Source: VRUE01 sp963774555
Lineage (GTDB): Bacteria; Actinomycetota; Thermoleophilia; Solirubrobacterales; 70-9
Direction of reading: 5' to 3'
NCBI GenBank assembly: GCA_963774555.1
Contig: CAVZFL010000002.1
Coordinates: 1,061,972 to 1,125,971 of the forward strand
Length of the DNA: 64,000 nucleotides
The notes beneath the pieces were generated by a model. The model saw only the letters and a program-made list of their open reading frames with translations. It searched no databases and had not been told where the DNA came from. Shown piece by piece: positions 11,160-19,252 of this stretch (position 1 is the first letter of the stretch; the number at the start of each line of letters is the position of its first letter). The position numbers were made by a program, and so were the translations under genes.

Positions 11160-11266
11160 CAGGTGCAACGTTTTGTCCCCTGGCAGGGCTCAGCGCGTTG
11201 CACCTGACCGGACAATCCGCTACGGGGTGCAACGTTTTGCCCTGGCAGGGACAGCGCGTGCCTGAC
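11160..11266. repeat. Tandem imperfect hairpin repeat, two copies
   Basis: The first copy (11160-11206) is an inverted repeat with an 11-bp perfect stem (CAGGTGCAACG at 11160-11170 against 11196-11206). Its loop contains a smaller CCCT/AGGG stem. A second, shorter copy at 11226-11266 repeats the same sequence in the same direction (GGTGCAACGTTTTG, then CCCTGGCAGGG) but has lost the outer 3' stem bases. It fills the gap between the MFS gene and the Vps62-like gene on the same strand. It could be a terminator or REP-like element; there is no T-run after the stem. Confidence 0.6.
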
Positions 11267-11286
11267 GTCTGCCGTACGTTGGCCGC

Positions 11287-13197
11287 GTGACGTCCTGCAC
11301 CGGTGCGTCCGCAGCGACGATCGCTTTGCTATCGCTGCTCACACTGCCGCCGGCCGCGCTGGCGGACGCCGCGAGCCCCGCCGAGCGCCTGATCAAGGCC
11401 TACACCCCGATCACGATGCTGCGCGAAGAGCAGGACCCGCCCTGCGAAACCTCGGCCGAGCAGTACGAGCCGACCAGCGTCTCGACCGTGCTCGGCAATC
11501 CCGACGGTCGAGCCTCAAGCGGGTCGAAGAAGGCGGCGGGGAAAAGACGATCAAGCGGGCGCCCACCGCGGCTGACATCGCCGGGCTCGGCGTCCGAGTA
11601 CCACCTCGAACTGCCCGGCGATCCGCTCGGCGACACCTGCGTCTACGCGCGCGACTTCGCCCGGCTGAAGCGAGAAGGCAGGGCGCCGCCGACCACCTAC
11701 GCCCACATCGCCCGCCAGGTCGGTCGTCCCGGGCTCGTCGTCCAGTACTGGTTCTTCTGGTACTTCAACCAGTTCAACGACCTGCACGAGGGCGACTGGG
11801 AGGGGATGCAGATCGCCTTCGAAGCGGAAACCGCACGCCAGGCGCTGCGCCGAAGGCCCGAGCGAAATGATCCTCTTCCAGCACGCCGGCGGCGAGCGCG
11901 CCGACTGGGAAGACTCGAAGGTGGAGAAGGAAGGGACTCACCCGGTGGTCTATCCGGCGGCCGGCTCGCACGCGACCTTCTACGACTCGACCGTCTACGT
12001 CCAGAACGGCGCGAAAGGCTCCGGGGTCGGCTGCGACAACACCAGCGAACCGCTGCGCGAAGTGCGGGTCCACCCGGTCGCGATCCCGACCTTCCCCACC
12101 ACCGCCGGCCGCTTCAAGTGGCTCACCTACTTCGGCCACTGGGGTCAGGAGGAGAAGGGCTTCAACAACGGCCCGACCGGGCCGCTGACCAAGACGCAGT
12201 GGCTCGAACCGTTCTCCTGGATGGAAGAGCAGCGGAGCGACGAGCCCGCGGCTGCCAGGCGGCTCGTTCGCCGGGCCCGCCGTCAGCGGCGCCTTCTGCG
12301 GCGCCGTCTCCACCGTCTCCGACGTGATCAACCTCGAGTCGCGTTCGCGGCCGGCGGCGATCGCGATGATCGCGATCCCGGCGCTGCTTCTGATCCTCTT
12401 CGTCGGCCTGACCAAGTGGGGTCCGGTCGACCTAACCGAGCTGCGCCAGCGCCGCGCCTTCGGGCAGATCGTGCGGGCGGCGCGGCAGCTCTACGGCCGA
12501 CACTGGCGGACGATGGTGCCGATCGGCCTCAGCGCGCTGGTGCTGGTCGGCGCGGTGCGCGGTCTCGCCGCCCTGATCGCCGGCCAGCGCGGCGTCGACA
12601 GCGCCACCGGCCGCGCCGGCGCCCACCTCGCGCTCGCCGACACGATCGAATCGCTCGGGCAGCCGATCGCCGGGGCGCTGGTCGCCGCGGTGGTGATCTT
12701 CGCCGTGCGCCTGCTGGTCGAGATCGGTGGGATGGGATTCCTCGACTCCTGGCGCGGCATGCTGCATCGCTTCTGGCGGGTCGTCGGCGGTGCGCTGCTG
12801 CCGTACCTGGCCGCGCTGGCGATCTTCATCACGGTGATCGGCATCCCCTTCGCGATCTACAAGTTCGTCTGCTGGCAGTTCGTCCAGCAGGAGATCCTCT
12901 TCGAGGACAAGGGCATCCGCGACGCCTTCCGCGGCAGCTCCGAGCCGGGTGCGCGGCCGCTGGTGGCACGCCGTGCGGGCCCTCGGCTTCTTCTGGCTGC
13001 TCAGCATCGCCGCCGGCCCGGTGCTCGGCTTCACCCTGATCTTCACCAGCCTCTCGCTGTTCTGGATCAACGTGATCGGCTCCGTCGTCTTCGCCCTGCT
13101 CGTCCCCTACGTCGCTCTCGGGCGCACGCTGCTCTACTTCGACCTGGGCGCGCGGGCCGGGGCGGCGCGGCCCGGCCGAGCGGCGCCCAGCGGGTAG
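11287..13197 (+). CDS. Vps62/DUF946-like secreted domain fused to a polytopic membrane domain
   Basis: A GTG at 11287 opens a signal peptide (ATIALLSLLTLPPAALADA). Residues of the Vps62 family follow: VVQYWFFWYFNQFNDLHEGD, WEGMQIAFEA, MILFQHAGGERADWE, and HPVVYPAAGSHATFYDS. After about residue 330 the protein changes to a membrane region with helices such as AIAMIAIPALLLILFVGLTK and VPIGLSALVLVGAV, ending in LLVPYVALGRTLLYFDL. The frame breaks at about 11513, 11527, 11595, 11850, 12250 and 12950 all fit CG/GC losses, and after repair one continuous protein of about 640 residues results. The fusion of an outside domain to a multi-helix tail is the notable feature. Its role is unknown. Confidence 0.65.
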
Positions 13198-13209
13198 ACT
13201 TTCAGCCGC

Positions 13210-13807
13210 GTGAAGCTGCTCGCCTTCAGCGACCTGCACCGCGACCTCGGTCAGGCGGCCGAGCTGGTCTCGATGTCGGCCGAGGCCGACGTGGTGATCG
13301 GCGCGGGCGACTTCGCCTCGGTGCACGAGGGGCTGGCGGAGACGATCGAGGCGCTGGCCGCGATCGAGACGCCGACGGTGCTGGTGCCCGGCAACAACGA
13401 GACCGAGGACGCGCTGCGCGAGGCGGCCGCAGGCTGGAGCGCCGCCACCGTCCTGCACGGCGGTGGCGCGACGATCGAGGGTGTCGAGTTCTTCGGGCTC
13501 GGCGCCGGCATCCCGGTCACTCCCTGGGAGTGGAGCTTCGACCTCGACGACGAAGCGGCGGCGGCGGATGCTGGCGGCCTGCCCCGAGGAGGCGATCCTC
13601 GTCCTCCACTCGCCGCCGCGGGGCCACTGCGACGCCAACGGCTCCGGCGACCACTTCGGCAGCCCGGCGCTGCTGCGGGCGATCGAGGAGAAGCGCCCGC
13701 GCCTGGCGGTCTGCGGCCACATCCACGAGTCGTGGGGCTGCGAGAGCCGAATCGGCGAGACGCCGGTGCGCAACCTCGGCCCGAAGGGCACCTGGATCGA
13801 GGTCTAG
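13210..13807 (+). CDS. Calcineurin-like metallophosphoesterase
   Basis: GTG at 13210 gives MKLLAFSDLHRDLGQA, with the metal-binding DLH of the family. The remaining motifs follow in order: VVIGAGDFAS (GD), VPGNNETED (GNxE), LVLHSPPRGHCD (HxP..GH) and VCGHIHESWG (GHIH). Length near 199 residues is that of the small YfcE-like class. One break near 13562 fits a missing CG pair. A TAGACT hexamer 10 bases upstream of the GTG would place transcription start almost at the start codon, so the message is likely leaderless. Its stop overlaps the convergent gene at 13804. The substrate is unknown. Confidence 0.85.
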
Positions 13808-14443
13808 GCGGGGCGGTACTTGAGGTGGGCGACGCCCGGAGCCTCGATCGCCGCGATCTGCTCGAGCCCCAGGCCGGCGCCGGCGCCTTCGTCGAAGAGG
13901 CGCGTCCCCGAGCCGAGCAGAACCGGCACGACGTTCAGCTGCAGCTCGTCGATCAGGCCGGCCGATAGGTATTGCTGGCCGATGTCGGCGCCGCCGCCGA
14001 GCGAGACGTCCTTGTCACCGGCGGCCTCGCTTGGCCTGCTCCAGCGCCGACTCGATGCCGTCGGTGACGAAGGTGAAGGTCGTGCCTTTCAGCTCCAGCG
14101 GCTCGCGCTCGTGGTGGGTGAGGACGAAGACGGGGGTGTGGAAGGGCGGTTCGTCGCCCCACCAGCCGTTCCAGGGATCCTCGCCCCACGGCCCGGGGCC
14201 GCCGCCGAACATGTTGCGGCCCATGATCGTCGCGCCGATGTTGTCCAACGCTTCCTCCATCAGCGGTGTGCTGGCGTTGACCTCGCCACCGTCGCGGCCG
14301 TGAGACTTGCGCCAGACCTCGAGGGCAATCACCCACTTGTGCAGTTCCTCTCCGCGTTTGCCGAGCGGCTCCTCCTGGCTGGGATTGGGACCGGCGACGA
14401 AGCCGTCGAGCGAGATCGAGATCTGGAAGCGAAGCCGGCCCAC
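13804..14443 (-). CDS. Dihydrofolate reductase family protein (RibD C-terminal type)
   Basis: The protein starts at a GTG at 14443 (MGRLRFQISISLDGFVAGPN), the hallmark opening of YyaP/RibD-C reductases. It continues with IGATIMGRNMFGGGPGPWG, PPFHTPVFVLTHHEREP, FTFVTDGIESALEQAK and, after a break near 14020, DVSLGGGADIGQQYLSAGLI. The NADPH-site Gly-rich strand is therefore present. The end YRPA abuts the convergent phosphoesterase stop. The start overlaps the stop of the glutaredoxin-like gene by one base, so the two are translationally coupled. It probably reduces a pterin- or flavin-like compound with NADPH; many members are uncharacterised. Confidence 0.85.
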
Positions 14444-14733
14444 TACGCGGCGGGCGTGGACTCGCCGGACTCGGGGAAGAGCCGGCCGTCGCGGATCCGC
14501 TCAGCCATGTCCTTCGACTCTTCGCGGTAGGTCTCGCCGCCATCGAACTCGATCACCGGGTACTTGCGCTGGCCCGAGAGCTGCTCGAGCTCGTCGCGCT
14601 TGCCCGGCCGCAGCGGCCCCTTGACCACCTCGTACTCGACTCCCTGCTCGTCGAGCGCCTTCTGCACCCGCCAGCACGGGTGGGCGTCGATCTTCACCCA
14701 CATGGTCGAGCAGCGATGGAGCTTGACAGCCAT
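14443..14733 (-). CDS. Glutaredoxin/GST N-terminal domain protein
   Basis: This intact protein of 96 residues begins MAVKLHRCSTMWVKI and has HPCWRVQKALDEQGVEYEVV, the thioredoxin-fold beta-alpha-beta with a single Cys instead of CxxC. It is followed by the cis-Pro motif KYPVIEFDGGETYREES. This is the pattern of GST-N or glutaredoxin-like proteins that bind a thiol. Its stop shares one base with the start of the downstream reductase gene, suggesting one operon. A role in thiol redox chemistry is inferred; actinomycetes use mycothiol rather than glutathione, so the true partner is uncertain. Confidence 0.75.
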   Translation of the reverse strand: MAVKLHRCSTMWVKIDAHPCWRVQKALDEQGVEYEVVKGPLRPGKRDELEQLSGQRKYPVIEFDGGETYREESKDMAERIRDGRLFPESGESTPAA

Positions 14734-14766
14734 GGGGCGACAGCCTACCCGGCCGGCTCGGAACTG

Positions 14767-15237
14767 TCAGCCTGCGAACCCAGGCGCTCGGCGGACCGCC
14801 TCGCGCGCGGAAGTCGAAGATCCGTCGAGGTCGCGGCGGACGAAGAGCCGGTGCGGCGAGCGTCGCCGAGCGGGCCAAGCGGGATCGCGTAGCGGACGCG
14901 ATCGTGGATGCGTGCCGCGCCGTCGCCGTCCGGCTCGAACAGGTGGGTGTGCTCCCAGAGCGCGTAGGGGCCCGGGCCTGGGTGTCGACGAAGCGCAGCG
15001 GCGGTTCCCAGGTCTCGATCCGGGTCTGCCAGCGGACCGGCACGCCGTGCAGCCTCAGCCTGTAGTCGAGCAGCGTGCCCGGCTGCGATCGTCGATCGGC
15101 TCCGGCGTCAGCAGCTCGAAGTGGAGCCAGGGCGGGGTCATCGGCTCCAGGTTGAGCGGCGTCGCCGTAGAAGGCGAAGGCCCGCTCGATCGGCGACCTC
15201 GACCCGCTGGCTCCGCTCGAGGAGCGTGCTCGGGCAC
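14767..15237 (-). CDS. SRPBCC family protein, cell-division-inhibitor-like
   Basis: From GTG 15237 the repaired protein reads like the SRPBCC class often attached to SDR genes: NLEPMTPPWLHFELLTPEPI, LLDYRLRLHGVPVRWQTRI, ETWEPPLRFVDTQ and IHDRVRYAIPLGPLGD. It should bind a hydrophobic ligand. Six or more breaks are scattered through it (about 15215, 15195, 15165, 15095, 15085, 14975, 14815, 14800), and all are in CG-rich runs. Restoring CG pairs gives a stop at 14767-14769. It is divergent from the NAD(P)-binding gene at 15278, a common arrangement for this pair, sharing a 40-base promoter region. Confidence 0.65.
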
Positions 15238-15277
15238 CGAGCCCAGTCTTGGCAGCGGAGGCAGCCGGCTACCTTGA

Positions 15278-16205
15278 GTGGATCGCGCAGAGCACGCTCA
15301 TCGCCGGAGCCACGGGCTTCGTCGGCGGCCGGCTGGCGGCATCGCTGGGCGGCTCGAGGGCATGCCGGTGCGCTGCCTGGTTCGCGACCGCGCGAGGGCG
15401 CAGTCGCTCGAGGCGGCCGGGCATCGAGCTCCACGTCGGCGACGTCACCGACGCGCGAGTCCCTCGCCGGAGCGGGGAGGGACGTCGACGTCGCCTACTA
15501 CCTCGTCCACGCGATGGCCGGTGGCGGCGGGCTTCGCCGAGCGCGAGCGGGCCGGCGCGCTCAACTTCGCCCGGATGGCGAAGCGCGAAGGGGTCAAGCG
15601 GGTCGTCTACCTCGGCGGCCTCGGCGACGAGAGCGAGTCCAAGCACCTGCGCAGCCGCCACGAGACGGCGCGCGTCCTCGCCGCCGAGGGCCCGCCGCTC
15701 ACCTACTTCCGGGCGGCGATGGTCGTCGGCGCCGGCAGCGAGTCCTACCGGACCCTGCGCTACCTGGTCGGGCGGCTGCCGGTGATGATCGCGCCCAGCT
15801 GGCTGCGCACCGCCACCCAGCCGATCGGCATCGACGCGACGGTCGAGTACCTGCGGCGGGCCCCCGAGGTCCCCGAGTCCGAGGGCCGCGAGGTCCAGAT
15901 CGGCGGCCCCGACGTCCTCTCCTACTCGGAGATGCTCGATCGGATGGCGCTCGCGATGGGCAAGCGCGCCGCGCCGCAAGCTCCCGGTCCCCTTCATCAC
16001 GCCGTGGCTCTCGGCGCTCTGGCTCGGCCTGGTCACGCCGGTCGACACCAAGGTGGCGCGCCCGCTCGTCGAGGGGCTGACGACGGCGACCGTCGTCACC
16101 GACCCGTCGGGCGCCGAGCCGTTCGGAATCGCGCCGGAGTCGTTCGACGAGGCGCTGCGGCGAGCCCTGGCGGAGGAACGACGCGCCCCGGCCGGCGATG
16201 TTTGA
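15278..16205 (+). CDS. NmrA/SDR-type NAD(P)-binding protein
   Basis: A GTG at 15278 leads, after one restored CG pair, into STLIAGATGFVGGRLA, the Rossmann GxxGxxG motif. Then follow GMPVRCLVRDRARAQSL, VAYYLVHAM, EGVKRVVYLGGLGDESES (the SDR strand before the active site) and YFRAAMVVGAGSESYRTLRY. These match the DUF2867-linked/NmrA-like epimerase class. Breaks near 15355, 15425, 15470, 15530, 15980 and 16020 are CG/GC losses, and the end FDEALRRALAEERRAPAGDV reaches the TGA at 16203-16205. It likely acts as a redox sensor or reductase; the substrate is unknown. Confidence 0.75.
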
Positions 16206-16222
16206 CTGGCCAGCTAGCCAGT
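16205..16222. promoter_or_regulatory. 18-bp palindrome, candidate operator of the P450 gene
   Basis: ACTGGC at 16205-16210 and GCCAGT at 16217-16222 form an inverted repeat with a 6-base centre, and the two 9-base halves match at eight positions. It touches the stop of the upstream gene and the ATG of the P450 gene. Size and symmetry suit a TetR-type site. No regulator gene is adjacent in this window. Confidence 0.45.
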
Positions 16223-17494
16223 ATGATCGCGGGCGTGTCAGACCAGGTCGAGATCGCGGCCGGAAAGGGCGACGTCGAGGACGCGCTGCTGCTGGAGCGC
16301 GAGCACTGGATCGACGGCCCGCCGCACGAGCTCTTCAAGCAGGATGCGCGGCGAGTGCCCGGTCCACTGGACCTCGAAGGTCACGGAGCTGCCGCAGGCC
16401 AAGGGCTTCTGGTCGGTGACCCGCGCCGATGACGTCCACGCGGTCAGTCGCGACTGGGAGACCTACTCCTCCGAACTGGGCGGGGTCGTCGCGATCGACG
16501 AGGTCTTCCCGATCGAGCTGGCGCGGGCGATGTTCATCGGCATGGACCCGCCCAAGCACGACCGGCTCAAGGCGCTCTTCCAGGCCGGCTTCACGCCGAA
16601 GCGGATCGCCGCCCACGAGGAGGCGATCCGCGAGATCGTCGTCGGCGTGCTCGATCGCCTCGACGGGCCGCGAGACCTGCGACCTCGTCACCGACGTCGC
16701 CCAGCCCGCCGTCTCGCGGGTGATCGGCAGCTTCATGGGCATCCCCGAGGAGGACGACGGGCCTGGGCGGAGCTGATGAACACGGCGCTGGCGGCCAGCG
16801 ATCCCGACTACACGCCCGAGCATCGACGACATCGAAGAGACGATCCAGAAGGCGATCGCACGAGGTCTTCGAGCGCTGCGGCAAGATGATCGCCGAGCGC
16901 CGCGAGAATCCGACCGACGACCTGACCAGCGTCCTCGTCCACGCCGAGCTCGACGGCGAGCGGCTCGAGGAGCACGAGATCGTGATGGGGTTCTTCCTCC
17001 TCGTCGCGGCGGGCAACGACAGCACCAAGGCGACCTACTGCAGCAGCATGCGGGCGCTGATGGAAGATCCCGACCAGCGCCAGCTGGTGCTCGACGACCC
17101 CGCGCTGATCCCCGGCGCGGTCGAGGAGTCGCTGCGCATGTTCCCCGCCTTCGCCCACTTCCGCCGCACAGCGACCGAGGACACGGTGCTGAACGGCCAG
17201 GAGATCAAAGAGGGCGACAAGGTGGTGATGTGGTACACGTCCTCCAACCGCGACGAGACCCGCTACGAGGACCCCGACCGCTTCGACGTCCTGCGCAACC
17301 CCGACCACCAGGCCTTCGGCGCCGGCGGTCGCCACTTCTGCCTCGGCACCGCCCTCGCGCGCCTGGAGCTGAAGATCCTGCTCGAGGAGACGCTGGCCCG
17401 CTACCCGGGCATGGAGCTGGCCGGCAAGCCAGCCTTCGTCGAGTCGGCCTTCCTCAACCAGATGAAAACCCTGCCCGTCCGCCTCGCCGGCTGA
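16223..17494 (+). CDS. Cytochrome P450, CYP124/125/142-like class
   Basis: The N-terminal region (DGPPHELFKQMRGECPVHWT after repair) and GFWSVTRADDVHAVSRDWET are typical of actinobacterial steroid/fatty-acid P450s. The I helix reads FFLLVAAGNDSTKATY, the K helix GAVEESLRMFPAFAHFRR (ExxR), and the heme loop FGAGGRHFCLGTALARLE carries the proximal Cys. Breaks near 16345, 16675, 16765, 16825 and 16860 fit CG losses; from 16886 the frame is clean to the TGA at 17494. ATG 16223 lies directly behind a palindrome; a GTG at 16235 is an alternative start. It hydroxylates an unknown lipid-like substrate and needs a ferredoxin partner not present beside it. Confidence 0.88.
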
Positions 17495-17527
17495 CCGAGC
17501 GCTCGGCCCAGCGACCGAGCACCGGGC

Positions 17528-18988
17528 TCACCGGTGTTTGTGGTGTTTCTTCTTCACGCAGGCCGGTTTGCCGTGCCTCTTGCCCTTCTTGAAGCCTTTT
17601 TTGCATTTGAGGGCTTTTTTCTGCCCGACCGTCGGGGGTTGCGTGGTGGCCACCGACGCAATCGGGACGATGAGGCCACCGCCACTCGACGAGCCACCGC
17701 CTCCTCCTCCACCGCCAGAGCCGGTCGCGGCAACGGTCAGTTCCCGGGTCGTCGAGGTGGTGAAGCCACCGTCGTCGGTCAGCGTGAGGGAGACGACGAA
17801 GGGGCCCGTCGCCTGGAAGGTGTGGGTTGGTTTCGGGCCGGTGGCGGTGCCGCCGTCGCCGAAATCCCATTTGTAGGAGACGATTCCGCCGTCTCCGGGG
17901 GAGGAGTTGGCGCCGTTGAACGAGGCGGCCTGGCCGACGACCACCTCGCCGGGATTGGCGATCACCGCGGTCGGCAGGGTCACCCGCTGCGCGCAGTCTT
18001 CGATGTCGTTGCTCCACTCCTGCTGGAGGTAGTAGTGGTTGCTTCCGATCGCCTGGTTGAAGAGAGTCCCTGAGGAGCCGCCAAGCGGCGGGCCGAAGTC
18101 TTCTTCGAAGGGCGTGTTCCGGCACTCGTCGCCGTTCTCGTACCCTTCTTCGTCGTACCAGGCTTCCAGCGTCGGGTCGGTTATCGACTCGTTTGCCTCG
18201 TGGCTGAGGCTGCTCAGCGTGTCGTCGACGTTGCCGTTCGCTTTGCCGTTGGGGTACTCGCTGACGCCGCAGCCGAACGGGTCGCCCGGCGAGTAGCTGA
18301 TGTTGGCGTAAATGGCTTCGGGCGAGGCGAGGGTGTAGCTGTGGTAGGCGCAGTAATCGGTGTCGAAGCATTCGGTGCCACCGGTGTCGAAGCAGCTGCC
18401 GGCGTGCGGCGGAAGGACGACGTAATAGGCGGCGGAGAGCCCCCGCGGCCAGCTCTGTTCGGCGATGACCGTGTCGACCTCTGCTTCCAGCTTGGCGTCG
18501 CTGATGCAGGCGGTGAAGGATTCGGCCGCGGTGTAAGTCGGGCAGGTGCCGCTGGTCGGGTAGGCGTGGGTGTCGGTGACCGAGCCTCCGTAGGTGTCGC
18601 TATAGGTGGCGTGGCCGGATTTATCGGTGTACTGGGCGCTGACCGAGTAGACGTTGCTCGGTTTGCCGCTGTCGCCAGCGACGTTTTCGAGGTATTGGGT
18701 GATCGCGGCCGTGTAGCCAGTCGGGAACGAGTAGCCGCTCGGTGCCCAGAAGATCGCGTAGGCAGCGTGCGAGTGCATGACCGGGCCGCCGTGGTATTCC
18801 AGCGGCGGTTCCCCGGTGGGGATGGTGTTTCGGCTCGGCGATTGGCCCTGGCCTTCCGTCGCCCCGTTCAGCGGCAGATAGGAGACCCGGCCTCCCGCGG
18901 TGTTGGCGACGACCGCGCCGGCCGGGGCGGCGTAGACAGCAAACACGGCGAGTGCGAGAAGCACCGTCCCGAAAATTCTGGATCGCAT
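17528..18988 (-). CDS. Secreted Exordium-like/PKD-domain protein
   Basis: The ATG at 18988 follows a strong ribosome site (GGAGGAA) and opens a signal peptide (MRSRIFGTVLLALAVFAVYA). The body has YHGGPVMHSHAAYAIFWAPS and a later SLSHEANESITDPTLEAWYD, a pattern shared with Exordium/phosphate-induced proteins and with zinc-metalloprotease-like folds. Residues about 370-445 form a PKD domain (SYKWDFGDGGTATGPKPTHT). A Gly/Ser linker and a very basic tail (KKGKRHGKPACVKKKHHKHR) end the protein, perhaps binding anionic cell-wall polymers. It is intact, without frameshifts. Whether it is a peptidase is open; the HExxE-like motif is the only hint. Confidence 0.7.
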   Translation of the reverse strand: MRSRIFGTVLLALAVFAVYAAPAGAVVANTAGGRVSYLPLNGATEGQGQSPSRNTIPTGEPPLEYHGGPVMHSHAAYAIFWAPSGYSFPTGYTAAITQYLENVAGDSGKPSNVYSVSAQYTDKSGHATYSDTYGGSVTDTHAYPTSGTCPTYTAAESFTACISDAKLEAEVDTVIAEQSWPRGLSAAYYVVLPPHAGSCFDTGGTECFDTDYCAYHSYTLASPEAIYANISYSPGDPFGCGVSEYPNGKANGNVDDTLSSLSHEANESITDPTLEAWYDEEGYENGDECRNTPFEEDFGPPLGGSSGTLFNQAIGSNHYYLQQEWSNDIEDCAQRVTLPTAVIANPGEVVVGQAASFNGANSSPGDGGIVSYKWDFGDGGTATGPKPTHTFQATGPFVVSLTLTDDGGFTTSTTRELTVAATGSGGGGGGGGSSSGGGLIVPIASVATTQPPTVGQKKALKCKKGFKKGKRHGKPACVKKKHHKHR

Positions 18989-19252
18989 CGTTCCTCCACT
19001 TGGCGGCTGGTCAGTTCGAGCCGCGCCATGGTCGGGGCGGATCCCCACGTTTGTATCGCATTTAGGAACTCTGAGCAATACCCGGCCCGGCCAGGCTCGC
19101 TCCCGGCCCAGCGTCGCGCCGACAAGCTCTCGCCGCTTGAAAAAGTCCCCAGGACCGCCTCCACCCCCGACGCTCTCCGGCGATTCGGGCTGCGGCCGGC
19201 ACGCGCCCAGACGATCCCCTCGGCCAGCAGCTCAGCGACCAAGCCGACGTGC

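Noticed and set aside
4922..13807. Programmed ribosomal frameshifting in the many split genes
   Set aside because: There are several breaks per gene, no slippery heptamers or stem-loops at the sites, and all fit the same two-base contraction, which points to sequence error.
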